Positions 26,845 to 35,646 of a stretch of 43,914 nt of DNA are shown here, piece by piece. Position numbers and translations under genes: made by a program. Origin of the DNA: Actinomycetes bacterium. Lineage in GTDB: Bacteria > Actinomycetota > Actinomycetes > Mycobacteriales > Mycobacteriaceae. The stretch covers positions 1 to 43,914 of the forward strand of contig JAEWRC010000235.1 of NCBI GenBank assembly GCA_023460175.1, in the 5' to 3' direction. Position 1 is the stretch's first letter, and each line of letters begins with the position of its first letter. The notes under the pieces were generated by a model. The model saw nothing but the letters and a program-made list of their open reading frames with translations, was not told the origin of the DNA and did not search any database.

Positions 26845-27608
26845 CCGGGCAGGGTCAGGATGCGCGGTCCGTCCTCGGTGATGGCGATGGTGTGCTCGTA
26901 GTGCGCGCCGTACGAGCCGTCGGCGATCCGCAGCGTCCAGCCGTCCGGGTCGAAGACGATCTTCTCGGTGGTCGCCGACCACCACGGCTCCAGCGCCAGC
27001 GTCATACCCGGCTTCAGCCGCAGCCCGCGGCCCCGCTTGCCGCGGTTGGGCACGTGCGGATCCTCGTGCATGGTCCGGCCCAGCCCGTGCCCGCCGAAGT
27101 CGGTGTTCACCCGGTAGCCGTGCCGGCGGGCCACCCCGCCGATGGCCGCCGAGATGTCCTCGAGGTGCCCGCCCGGCACGGCCGCGGCGATACCGGCGGC
27201 CAACGCCTCCCGCGTCGACTCGATGAGCTCGGCGTCGGCCGCCGACCCGGAGCCCACCGATACCGACACCGCGGCGTCGGCCACCCAGCCGTCGATCGAG
27301 ACGGCGAAGTCCATGCTCAGCAGGTCGCCGTCGCGCAGCACGTAGTCGAACGGAAGCCCGTGCAGCACAGCGTCATTGACCGACAGGCAGATGACGTTGC
27401 GGAACGGTCCGCTGCCGAACGACGGGGCGTAGTCCCAGTAGCACGACTCCGCGCCGCGGTCCTCGATCAGCTGCCGGGCGTGCCGTTCGAGTTCCAGCAG
27501 GTTGACGCCGGGCGCGGCGCGCGCCGCCAGCGTCGCCAGGGTCTCGCCGACGAAGCGGCCGGTGACGGCCATCTTCTCGATCTCTTGCGGGGACTTCAGT
27601 TCGATCAC
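26841..27608 (-). CDS. map: type I methionine aminopeptidase
   Basis: This 255-residue M24A enzyme has the five metal ligands in order. They are LLSMDFAVSIDGW (Asp), VADAAVS (Asp), FGGHGLGRTMHEDPH (His), LALEPW (Glu) and YEHTIAI (Glu). It removes the initiator methionine from nascent proteins. Mycobacteria have two core copies elsewhere (MapA, MapB), so this is probably an additional copy. It sits outside a ribosomal operon, next to the LysR/SDR pair, in a spot not occupied in M. tuberculosis. The GTG start lacks an SD. The glpD stop lies just 5 bp upstream of it. Confidence 0.9.
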   Translation of the reverse strand: MIELKSPQEIEKMAVTGRFVGETLATLAARAAPGVNLLELERHARQLIEDRGAESCYWDYAPSFGSGPFRNVICLSVNDAVLHGLPFDYVLRDGDLLSMDFAVSIDGWVADAAVSVSVGSGSAADAELIESTREALAAGIAAAVPGGHLEDISAAIGGVARRHGYRVNTDFGGHGLGRTMHEDPHVPNRGKRGRGLRLKPGMTLALEPWWSATTEKIVFDPDGWTLRIADGSYGAHYEHTIAITEDGPRILTLPG

Positions 27609-27612
27609 GGTA

Positions 27613-29154
27613 CTAACCTACGGCCGCCACGAATTCCTGCGCCGCGGCCACCGCGCATTCGCGGTCCTCGGCCACCAGGCCGATGCGAGTCCGACGGTCC
27701 AGGACGTCGCCGACGTCGAGGGCGCCCTCGTGGGTGACCGCGTACTCGAACTCGGCGCGGGTCACGTCGATGCCCTCGGCCACCGGCTCGGCCGGCCTCT
27801 CGCAGGTGGCGGTGGCGATCACCTTCGCAGCCTCGGCCCCGTAGCGGTCCACCAGCGACGACGGCAGCGGCGCCGGCAGGGGCGCGATGCGCGCCCCCGG
27901 GTTCGCGGGTGCACCGATCAGCGGCAGGTTGCGCGTGCGGCACGGCCCGGCCGCCAGTCCGCGCACCGCCACCGCGTGGTCCAGGACATCCTCGGCCATG
28001 TGCCGGTACTCGGTGAGCTTGCCGCCGACAATGCTGATCACGCCGGTGGGCGCGTCGATGACGGCGTGATCGCGGGAGATGTCGGCGGTACTGCCCGCGC
28101 CGGTGTCGATCAGCGGCCGCAGCCCGGCGAAGCTGCCGAGCACGTCCGCGCGGGAAACCTTGGCGCCCAGGGCCGTGTTGACGGTGTCGAGCAGGAAGTC
28201 GATCTCGGCGGCCGTGGGTTGCGGTTCATCCGGGATGGGTCCGGGCGCGTCCTCGTCGGTCAGCCCGAGATAGACGCGACCGAGTTGTTCGGGCATGGCG
28301 AAGACGAATCGGTTCAGCTCGCCGGGGATCGGGATGGTCAGTGCGGCAACGGGATTGCCGAATGCGGCTGCGTCGAACACCAGGTGTGTGCCGCGGCTGG
28401 GCCGCAGCCGCAGCGACGGGTCCAGCTCGCCGGCCCAGACGCCGGTGGCGTTGATGACCGCGCGGGCGGTCACGTCGAACGACTCCCCCGTCAGCGTGTC
28501 GGTCAGCCGGGCCGAGGTGCCGGTGAGCTCGCTTGCGGCCACCCGGGTCAGGATGCGGGCCTCGTGCTGGGCGGCGGTGCGCGCGACGGCGGTCACCAGC
28601 CGGGCGTCGTCGATCAATTGTCCGTCGTAGGCGAGCAATCCGCCGTCGAGGCCGTCGCGCAGCACGGTGGGCGCCAGTTCGACGGCCCGCCGGGCATCGA
28701 CACGGCGCGACCGCGGCAGCGTCGAGGCCGAGGTGCCGGCCAGGCGGCGCAGCAGGTCGCCGGCGAGGAACCCCGCGCGCACCAGCGCGCGTTCGGCGCG
28801 CCCCATCGCCGGCAGCAGCGGGACCAGCTGCGGCATGGCGCGCACCAGGTGAGGTGCGTTGCGCGACATCAGGATCCCGCGTTCGACGGCGCTGCGCCGG
28901 GCGATGCCGACGTTGCCGGTGGCCAGGTAGCGCAGGCCCCCGTGGATCAGCTTGGAGCTCCACCGACTGGTACCGAAGGCCAGGTCATGGCGTTCGACGA
29001 GGACCACGTCCAGTCCCCGGGTGGCCGCATCGAGCGCGATCCCCACCCCGGTGATGCCGCCGCCGACGACGAGCAGGTCGGGCACCATGCCGTCGGCAAG
29101 CTCGGCCAGTTCGTGTCGACGCCGCGCCGCGTTGAGCGCACTGGAACTAGCCAT
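27613..29154 (-). CDS. glpD: FAD-dependent glycerol-3-phosphate dehydrogenase GlpD
   Basis: A 513-residue flavoenzyme with the FAD motif LLVVGGGITGVGIALDAATRGL, FGTSRWSSKLIHGGLRYL, and a C-terminal DAO domain (IVGGKLTEYRHMAEDVLD). It oxidises glycerol-3-phosphate to DHAP and feeds electrons to menaquinone. The counterpart is GlpD1 (Rv2249c). It overlaps the upstream TetR gene by 8 bp, so both are made from one message, and autoregulation through that repressor is likely. The ATG at 29154 was chosen for this overlap. Confidence 0.93.
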   Translation of the reverse strand: MASSSALNAARRRHELAELADGMVPDLLVVGGGITGVGIALDAATRGLDVVLVERHDLAFGTSRWSSKLIHGGLRYLATGNVGIARRSAVERGILMSRNAPHLVRAMPQLVPLLPAMGRAERALVRAGFLAGDLLRRLAGTSASTLPRSRRVDARRAVELAPTVLRDGLDGGLLAYDGQLIDDARLVTAVARTAAQHEARILTRVAASELTGTSARLTDTLTGESFDVTARAVINATGVWAGELDPSLRLRPSRGTHLVFDAAAFGNPVAALTIPIPGELNRFVFAMPEQLGRVYLGLTDEDAPGPIPDEPQPTAAEIDFLLDTVNTALGAKVSRADVLGSFAGLRPLIDTGAGSTADISRDHAVIDAPTGVISIVGGKLTEYRHMAEDVLDHAVAVRGLAAGPCRTRNLPLIGAPANPGARIAPLPAPLPSSLVDRYGAEAAKVIATATCERPAEPVAEGIDVTRAEFEYAVTHEGALDVGDVLDRRTRIGLVAEDRECAVAAAQEFVAAVG

Positions 29155-29728
29155 TGCTCAGGTATCCGTTCAGGGCGCGGCCCAGCTCGAGCGCCAGGGC
29201 CTCGGCGGGCAGGATGGGTTCGACGATCTGCGCGGACTGGATGGTCGACTGCGTGATCAGCAGGACCATGGTGGCCAGCTGCCGCGGGTCACCGGCGCGC
29301 ACACTGCCGTCGGCCTGCGCGGCCCCGAGGTCGGCGGCCAGCGCGTCGATCAGCAGCTGCTGGCTGGTGCCGAGCCGCTCCGAGATGTAGGTCATCGCGA
29401 ACTCCGGCGCGGAATGCATGACCGCCATGAGCAGTTCGTCGCGGCCGAGCCGCTCGGCGACGGCCACGATGCGCGCCACGATCGCGGCGCGGCCCGAGCC
29501 GGTACTCGGCACCTCGGCGGCCACCTCGGTGACGCGGCGGGTGAGCAGTGCGGCCAGGATCGCCTGGCTGTCGGGCCAGCGGCGATAGATGGTCGGACGG
29601 CTCACGCGGGCACGCCGGGCGATCTCGGCGAGGGTCACCCGCTCGATCCCGTAGTCGCGCACACAGCTGGCCGCGGCGGCGAGGATCCGCTCCTCGACGG
29701 CCGGGCGAGCATTACTGATTGACAGCAT
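29147..29728 (-). CDS. TetR-family regulator
   Basis: A 193-residue regulator with a clear N-terminal helix-turn-helix (ERILAAAASCVRDYGIERVT, then EIARRARVSRPTIYRRWPDS) and a helical ligand-binding C-terminus. It is cotranscribed with glpD and diverges from the flavoprotein gene with only 17 bp between starts. That short gap carries the tandem CTGTAATA repeat. The TetR counterpart is Rv2250c. It probably controls both glpD and the glycerolipid genes to its right. The ligand is unknown. Confidence 0.9.
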   Translation of the reverse strand: MLSISNARPAVEERILAAAASCVRDYGIERVTLAEIARRARVSRPTIYRRWPDSQAILAALLTRRVTEVAAEVPSTGSGRAAIVARIVAVAERLGRDELLMAVMHSAPEFAMTYISERLGTSQQLLIDALAADLGAAQADGSVRAGDPRQLATMVLLITQSTIQSAQIVEPILPAEALALELGRALNGYLSNG

Positions 29729-29742
29729 CTGTAATACTGTAA
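29729..29742. promoter_or_regulatory. candidate TetR operator between tetR and flavoprotein gene
   Basis: CTGTAA-TA-CTGTAA is an 8-bp-period direct repeat filling almost the whole 17-bp divergent gap. An adjacent dyad ACAG-CAT-CTGT (29722-29732) includes the tetR start codon. A single TetR dimer here could shut both leaderless transcripts. Confidence 0.45.
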
Positions 29743-29745
29743 CGC

Positions 29746-31353
29746 ATGACTGTGCCGCCGATGAAATGGAACGCCTGGGGCGACCCCGCCGCGGCCAAGC
29801 CGCTGTCCGACGGGATCCGCACCCTGCTCACCCAGGCGCTCGGCGTCGAGCAGACCGAGCGGCCCGAGCTGCGACTCGACGAGGTCCGCGTGCGCCCGTC
29901 GGCGCTGGCCGAACCGCACCGCGCGGCGCTGACCGCGATCGTCGGCGAAGAGCACTGCAGCGTCGATGACGAGGCCCGGTTGCTGCGCGCCGGCGGCAAA
30001 TCCACGCTCGATCTGCTGCGCCGGACCGAACGCGGCGAGCAGGACGCCCCGGACGCGGTGCTCACCCCCGGCACCGAGGACGAGATCGCCGAGGTGCTGC
30101 GGTACTGCGCCGAGCACGGTATCGCCGTCGTCCCGTTCGGCGGCGGCACCAGCGTCGTCGGCGGCCTGGACCCGATCCGCGGCCCGTTCTCCGCCGCAAT
30201 CACGCTGGACCTGCGGCGCTTCGACGCCTTGCTGCAGTTCGACGAGGTCTCCGGCGAGGCTGAACTGGGGGCCGGGGTCACCGGTCCGCGGGCCGAGGAA
30301 CTGCTCGGCGAGCGGGGGTTCTCCCTCGGACACTTCCCGCAGAGTTTCCAGTTCGCGACCATCGGCGGGTTCGCGGCCACCCGTTCCTCCGGCCAGGACT
30401 CGGCCGGCTACGGCCGCTTCGACGACATGATCCGCGGGCTGACCGCCGTGACACCGGCCGGCGTGCTGGACCTCGGTCGCGCGCCCGCCTCGGCGGCCGG
30501 ACCGGATCTGCGGGAGCTGCTCATCGGTTCCGAAGGCGTCCTCGGCATCATCACCCGAGTGCGGGTGCGGGTGCATCCGGTGCCGGCGACCACGCGATAC
30601 GAGGCCTGGTCGTTCCCGGACTTCGCCACCGGGGCGGCCGCGCTGCGCACCGTGGTGCAGACCGGCACCGGCCCCACGGTGATCCGGCTATCCGACGAGG
30701 CCGAGACCGGCGTCAACCTGGCCACCACCGAGCACATCGGCGAACAACAACTCACCGGCGGCTGCCTGGCCATCACCTTGTTCGAGGGCACCGCCGAGCA
30801 CGCCGAGAGCCGGCACGCCGAGACCCGCGCGCTACTGGAATCCCGGGGTGCGACGTCGCTGGGTGAGCAGCCCGCGCGGGCCTGGGAGCAGGGCCGGTTC
30901 TCGGCGCCGTATCTGCGGGACTCGCTGCTGGCCGCCGGTGCGCTGTGCGAGACCCTGGAGACCGCGACCACCTGGGCCAACCTCGAGCCGCTCAAGGCCG
31001 CCGTCACCGCCGCGCTGACCGAGGCGCTGGCCGAATCCGGCACGCCCGCACTGGTGATGTGCCACATTTCCCATGTGTATCCCACCGGGGCGTCGCTGTA
31101 CTTCACGGTGGTCGCCGGGCAGCGCGGCGCCACCGCGGCCGAGGTGATCGCCCAGTGGAGCGCGGCCAAACGCGCGGCCTGCGAGGCGATCGTGCGCACC
31201 GGCGGCACCATCACCCATCACCACGCGGTCGGCGCCGACCATCGCCCGTGGATGACCGATGAGGTCGGCCCGCTGGGCGTTCAGATCCTGCGCGCGGTCA
31301 AGGAGTCGCTGGACCCGGCAGGAATCCTCAACCCGGGCAAGCTGATTCCGTGA
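29746..31353 (+). CDS. FAD-binding oxidase, alkyl-DHAP synthase-like
   Basis: A 535-residue PCMH/VAO-fold flavoprotein. The FAD segment is VVPFGGGTSVVGGLDPIRG, followed by GVTGPRAEELLGERGFSLGHFPQS and RSSGQDSAGYGRFDDMI. The C-terminal HHHAVGADHRPWM is the histidine triplet of alkyldihydroxyacetonephosphate synthases. Whether it makes ether bonds or oxidises another glycerol-linked substrate is not known. GlpD (DHAP producer) and the diacylglycerol kinase next door support a glycerolipid context. The counterpart is Rv2251. Its GTGA junction with the kinase suggests coupling. Confidence 0.88.
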   Translation: MTVPPMKWNAWGDPAAAKPLSDGIRTLLTQALGVEQTERPELRLDEVRVRPSALAEPHRAALTAIVGEEHCSVDDEARLLRAGGKSTLDLLRRTERGEQDAPDAVLTPGTEDEIAEVLRYCAEHGIAVVPFGGGTSVVGGLDPIRGPFSAAITLDLRRFDALLQFDEVSGEAELGAGVTGPRAEELLGERGFSLGHFPQSFQFATIGGFAATRSSGQDSAGYGRFDDMIRGLTAVTPAGVLDLGRAPASAAGPDLRELLIGSEGVLGIITRVRVRVHPVPATTRYEAWSFPDFATGAAALRTVVQTGTGPTVIRLSDEAETGVNLATTEHIGEQQLTGGCLAITLFEGTAEHAESRHAETRALLESRGATSLGEQPARAWEQGRFSAPYLRDSLLAAGALCETLETATTWANLEPLKAAVTAALTEALAESGTPALVMCHISHVYPTGASLYFTVVAGQRGATAAEVIAQWSAAKRAACEAIVRTGGTITHHHAVGADHRPWMTDEVGPLGVQILRAVKESLDPAGILNPGKLIP

Positions 31354-32261
31354 CCAGCGCCATCTCCCGGGTGACGGTGCTGACCAATCCGGCATCCGGG
31401 CATGGCAATTCGCCGCACGCGGCCCAACGGGCGATCACCCGGCTCCAACAGCGCGGCATCGACGTCACCGCCGTCGTCGGCCGCGACGCCGACCATGCGC
31501 GGGTGTTGCTGCGCGAACAGCTCGACCTCGGCACCGAGGCGCTGGTGGTGGTCGGGGGCGACGGCGCGATCGGCCTGGCGCTACAGGAGTTGGCCGGCAA
31601 CGACATTCCGCTCGGGATCGTCCCGGCCGGCACCGGCAACGACCACGCCCGCGAATACCGCATCCCCACCGGCGACCCGGAGGCCGCCGCCGACGTCGTG
31701 GCCGACGGTCATGCCGCGACCGTCGATCTCGGCCGCATCGAGAGCAGCGACAGGACCCACAAGTGGTTCGGCACCGTCGTCGCGACCGGGTTCGACTCGT
31801 TGGTCAGCGACCGCGCCAACCGAATGCGGTGGCCGCACGGTCGGATGCGCTACAACCTGGCGATGCTCGCCGAGCTGTCGAAGCTGCGGCTGCTGCCGTT
31901 CCGGTTGTCGTTCGACGGCGGGGCCCCGGTGCACACCGAGCTGACCATGGCCGCGATCGGCAACACCCGCAGCTACGGCGGCGGCATGCTGATCTGTCCC
32001 GACGCGGACCCCACCGACGGACTACTCGACGTCACGATGATCAGCTCGGCGTCGCGTGCCCGGTTGGTGCGCCTGTTCCCCACCGTCTTCAAAGGCACCC
32101 ACGTCGACCTCGACACCGTGAGCACCCGGCGGGCGCGCACCGTCGCGGTCGAGTGCCCGGGCATCAACGCCTACGCCGACGGCGATTACGCCTGCCCGCT
32201 GCCCGCGGAGATCAGCGCGGTGCCCGCCGCCCTGCGCATTCTGCGCCCCGCCGCTCCGTAA
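31350..32261 (+). CDS. diacylglycerol kinase
   Basis: A 303-residue soluble DAG/sphingosine-kinase-family protein. The nucleotide-binding sequence is VVVGGDGAIGLALQEL, with PLGIVPAGTGNDHAREYRIP following. A second beta-sandwich domain includes NTRSYGGGMLICPDADPTDGLLDV. It phosphorylates diacylglycerol or a related lipid alcohol. The M. tuberculosis counterpart Rv2252 was linked to phosphatidylinositol mannoside synthesis, as I recall. In the usual family motif GGDGT the threonine is replaced by Ala (GGDGA). The GTG start overlaps the oxidase stop. Confidence 0.9.
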   Translation: MTSAISRVTVLTNPASGHGNSPHAAQRAITRLQQRGIDVTAVVGRDADHARVLLREQLDLGTEALVVVGGDGAIGLALQELAGNDIPLGIVPAGTGNDHAREYRIPTGDPEAAADVVADGHAATVDLGRIESSDRTHKWFGTVVATGFDSLVSDRANRMRWPHGRMRYNLAMLAELSKLRLLPFRLSFDGGAPVHTELTMAAIGNTRSYGGGMLICPDADPTDGLLDVTMISSASRARLVRLFPTVFKGTHVDLDTVSTRRARTVAVECPGINAYADGDYACPLPAEISAVPAALRILRPAAP

Positions 32262-32377
32262 CGAATCCCGTCGGCAAACGTATGCACGTGTGAGACTTCT
32301 GTTAAAGATGTGGTCGACGGGCGCAGCTCGTCATACCGTTCTCACGTCGGCCGTCGTTTGAGCACACACGGAGCGTC

Positions 32378-34831
32378 ATGGAATCCAGCAAGTACATCGG
32401 TCGCGTCGGCGCACTGGCGGTCGCCCTCGGTATCGGTACGGCGCTGACCACCGGGACCGGCATCGCCTGGGCCGATGATGCCGGGAGCAGCAGCAAGTCC
32501 TCGAGCAGTTCGGACTCGAAGGGCTCCGGCGACTCGGATTCCAAGAGCTCGAAGACCTCCACCGACAGTGCCGGAGCCGCGGCCACCGACGCCAAGGACA
32601 GCGACGCCAAGGACAGCAAGGCATCCACCCGCAAGGGGCCGCTGTCACGGCTGGGCGAGCGGGTCCGCAAGGAGGCCGAAGCCGGCGTCTCGCGCGCCGA
32701 GGCCGCCGTGGAACGCACCCAGGCCCGGCTGGAGAAGGCCCAGACACGGATCAGCGAGCGACGCGCGGCGCTGCAGGACAAGATCGACGACGTCGCCGGC
32801 GAAGCCCTCGCCGACCCGGCCGAACCCGTACGTCGGCCCTTCGGCGTGCGCCCGCGGCCCGAGGAGCCGACCACTCCCGAGGCACCCACGACTCCCGAGG
32901 CACCGGCCGCCGCGAAGAACAACAGCACCGCGGGCTCCGACACGCCCCGCGTGACGCCCGCGGTCGTCGAGGCCCAGCCGAAGCCGACCGCCCCGGCCCG
33001 CGCCAAGTCCGTCGCCCTGAAGCTCCGCGAGGTGCGCGAGGACGTGACCGAGCGCGGACTCGCGGCCATCACCACCGTGGCCGAGTCGGTCACGACGCTG
33101 CCGGCCGGCGTCCTCGAGCCCGCGCCCATCACGTCCTTCGCCAAACCGGCTGCCGCACAACCGGATATCTCCACCGGCTCCGCGGAACTGCCCGAGACCA
33201 CTGCCACCTCGGTGGTTTCGGCGCTACTGGTGGCCGCGGGCCTCTCGCCGCTGGCCGCCGGGACCAGCCCCGTGTCCCCCGGCCCGTCGGCGGCGCTGTG
33301 GGCGATGGCCGCCTGGGCGCGCCGGGAAAGCGACCGCGTCGTCAACCCCAAGGGGACCGCGTTGACGTCGGTCCAGGAAGCGGCCGCGGTGACCACCGCG
33401 GACGTGGTCCCGGCCGCGGCGGCCGCACCGGGCACCGTGGTGATCGGCCCCGGCCAGACCGAGGCTCCGGTCATCGAGGGTTCCACGACGTCCACCCAGA
33501 CCGGCTGGACGACGGGCAACGGCACCGGCACCGGGGTCACCGACCAGTGGTTCGTCGGCGGCACCGACCTCGGCATCATGTGGGACAGCGGCCTGCGGGA
33601 CGCCGAGGGCAAGCCCGTCATCTTCACGATGTTCGGCGACACCTACGACGTCGCCGACCCCGCCTCCAACGCCGGCTGGCGCGACAACGTGTTGCTGCGC
33701 GCCAGCGACTTCAACCTCAACAACGGCCTGCAGTTCACCGATGCCCTCATCCACGACGGCGGCGACACGAGCCGGCCGATGTGGTGGCGCCCCATCCCGG
33801 GCGGTCTGCAACGCGCCGGTGCCGCGCAGATCATCGACCCGGCCGCCATCGACGCGCTGAAGCGGACCAACACTTACACGTTGATCCCGACCTCGGCCAT
33901 CGCGGGAAGCCCCGTTACGGACGCGGACGGCAATCCCGTTCTCGACGACGAGGGCAACCAGGTGGTCACCCAGTACGCCACCGTGATGTCGATCAAGCAG
34001 TGGGGCCAGGCCGGCAGCTGGACCACAAACTGGTCGGCGATCGCGGTCTCCGAGGACAACGGGAAGTCGTGGAACATCGACCCCGACACCGTGCGCATGT
34101 CCAACGGCGGGAACGCAAACTTCCAGCAGAACGCGCTGGTTTACGGCAATCCCGAGGATGCGACGTCCTACGTCGACGGCGATCTCGAGGGCGAGCGCTA
34201 CGTCTACGTCTACGGCACTCCGTCGGGCCGGCAGGGTTCGGCCTACGTCGCCCGCGTGGCGGAAAGCCAGATCACCAACCTCGACGCCTACGAGTACTTC
34301 GCCGGCGACAATGGCGAGGGCGAGGGCAAGTGGGTCGTGGGGACGCCGTCAGAGGCCGTCGCAGTGATCGGTACCGAAGGCGCTTCCGGGTCGATCTTCC
34401 CGGAGACCGGACTCCTGGGCCTCGTCCTCAAGCCGCTCGTCAGCTTCCTGAAGTTCGTCTACCCCGCCGGATTCAAGCCGGGCGGCATCTTCTCCGCCGG
34501 GGGCAGCGGCGGCAACGTCAGCGAGATGTCCGTGCAGTACAACGAGACGCTGGACAAGTACGTCGTGCTCTACACCGACGGCGGCAACAACGTGGTGATG
34601 CGGGTGTCCGATTCGCCGCAGGGCACCTGGTCCAACGCGACGGTCCTGCAGGCCAATCAGGGCTACGGGCAGAACACCGGCATGTACGGCCCGATGATCC
34701 ATCCGCTCTCCGGCACCGGTCAGCTCCAGGATGACAACGACGGGTACCACCTGTATTACAACCTGTCTCAGTGGAACGACTACAACGTCCGCATGATGCG
34801 GGCGGACCTGAGCAACCTGCGGATCACGTAG
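32378..34831 (+). CDS. exported DUF4185 protein with Ser/Lys-rich linker
   Basis: An 817-residue secreted protein. Residues 1-31 form a signal peptide ending IAWA before DDAGSSS. Residues 33-75 are a Ser/Lys/Asp-rich linker, and 80-135 a charged coiled-coil segment. A long Ala/Pro region follows. From about residue 385 the DUF4185 domain begins (TDQWFVGGTDLGIMWDSG, TMFGDTYDVAD) and continues to the C-terminus. DUF4185 looks like a glycosidase-type beta-propeller, and several PE proteins carry it. No substrate is known. The ATG has an ACGGAG site. The 116-bp gap upstream has a TTAAAG-like -10 but no strong promoter. Confidence 0.82.
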   Translation: MESSKYIGRVGALAVALGIGTALTTGTGIAWADDAGSSSKSSSSSDSKGSGDSDSKSSKTSTDSAGAAATDAKDSDAKDSKASTRKGPLSRLGERVRKEAEAGVSRAEAAVERTQARLEKAQTRISERRAALQDKIDDVAGEALADPAEPVRRPFGVRPRPEEPTTPEAPTTPEAPAAAKNNSTAGSDTPRVTPAVVEAQPKPTAPARAKSVALKLREVREDVTERGLAAITTVAESVTTLPAGVLEPAPITSFAKPAAAQPDISTGSAELPETTATSVVSALLVAAGLSPLAAGTSPVSPGPSAALWAMAAWARRESDRVVNPKGTALTSVQEAAAVTTADVVPAAAAAPGTVVIGPGQTEAPVIEGSTTSTQTGWTTGNGTGTGVTDQWFVGGTDLGIMWDSGLRDAEGKPVIFTMFGDTYDVADPASNAGWRDNVLLRASDFNLNNGLQFTDALIHDGGDTSRPMWWRPIPGGLQRAGAAQIIDPAAIDALKRTNTYTLIPTSAIAGSPVTDADGNPVLDDEGNQVVTQYATVMSIKQWGQAGSWTTNWSAIAVSEDNGKSWNIDPDTVRMSNGGNANFQQNALVYGNPEDATSYVDGDLEGERYVYVYGTPSGRQGSAYVARVAESQITNLDAYEYFAGDNGEGEGKWVVGTPSEAVAVIGTEGASGSIFPETGLLGLVLKPLVSFLKFVYPAGFKPGGIFSAGGSGGNVSEMSVQYNETLDKYVVLYTDGGNNVVMRVSDSPQGTWSNATVLQANQGYGQNTGMYGPMIHPLSGTGQLQDDNDGYHLYYNLSQWNDYNVRMMRADLSNLRIT

Positions 34832-34836
34832 TCGCC

Positions 34837-35364
34837 ATGAACCGCTACCTGCTCGCACTTGCCGGGGTCGCCGCAACGGCGACCGCGACCGGCGTGGTCG
34901 CCTGCGCGAACGCCGACCCGGGTACGGACGCGTCGGCCGCCCCGACCGGCCCCCCGCAGTTGGGCGCGGCCTGCGCGGAGAACTTCGATGGGGCGCTGAC
35001 GGCGCTGCCCAAGGAGGTCGGCGACCCGCCCAACCGCAAGAACCTGTTGGAGTGCGCCGACGGACAGTGGCAGACCTTTCGCGGCGAGTACTCGACGTCG
35101 GATCGGTGGCTGTCCGCCGGCACCGAGCTGGTGCTACGCGGTCAGGGAATGCGTAATCCCGAGGTGATGGCCGGCCAATGGACCGGCACTCCGCAGGAAC
35201 CCGACGGCACCTGCGGCGTCGAGTACACCGAAGTCTTTTCCGGGAAAGCCAGTGACCCGCGGATCGTGAACGGGGAGGCCGGACAGCCGCTGTCATTCGA
35301 CGCCCCGCAGAATCTGCTCAACATCGCGCTCAGCGGGCACTGCCTCTGGCAGCGTGAGGGCTGA
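34837..35364 (+). CDS. small exported lipoprotein (Rv2253-like)
   Basis: A 175-residue protein with an N-terminal signal MNRYLLALAGVAATATATG and a lipobox-like VVAC at residues 20-23. The mature region contains GAACAENFDGAL, ECADGQWQTF, TCGVEY and HCLWQRE, giving several cysteines for disulfides. No catalytic family is recognised. The start is 5 nt after the DUF4185 stop, so the two are probably cotranscribed. Rv2253 is the likely counterpart, from length and position. Confidence 0.72.
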   Translation: MNRYLLALAGVAATATATGVVACANADPGTDASAAPTGPPQLGAACAENFDGALTALPKEVGDPPNRKNLLECADGQWQTFRGEYSTSDRWLSAGTELVLRGQGMRNPEVMAGQWTGTPQEPDGTCGVEYTEVFSGKASDPRIVNGEAGQPLSFDAPQNLLNIALSGHCLWQREG

Positions 35365-35397
35365 CGTTCTTACCACCGACTGCAAGGAGCGGCTGAC

Positions 35398-35625
35398 ATG
35401 CCCACCTATGACGTCAACGTCGTCCGCGACGACAGGTGGTGGATGATCACCGTTCCCGAACTCGCCGGGCGCGTGACCAACGACGGGTCGATCAACCTCA
35501 GCGACACGACCCAAGCGCGCCGGCTTTCCGAGGTGCCCGATCAAGCCCGCGATTTCATCTGCACGGTCACCGGCGCTGCGCCCGCGGACGTCAAGATGCG
35601 TCTTTCCCACGCACCCACGAAGTGA
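35398..35625 (+). CDS. HicB-like small protein
   Basis: A 75-residue protein with the partial HicB/DUF1902 fold: YDVNVVRDDRWWMITVPEL, then SDTTQARRLSEVPDQARDFI. HicB antitoxins pair with a HicA toxin, but no HicA-like gene is adjacent on either side. It may be an orphan antitoxin, a regulator or a stand-alone metabolic protein. The AAGGAG ribosome site is well placed. A short hairpin after the stop (CGGGT at 35630-35634 and ACCCG at 35642-35646) may serve as terminator. Confidence 0.72.
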   Translation: MPTYDVNVVRDDRWWMITVPELAGRVTNDGSINLSDTTQARRLSEVPDQARDFICTVTGAAPADVKMRLSHAPTK

Positions 35626-35646
35626 TTTCCGGGTGGGCCCGACCCG

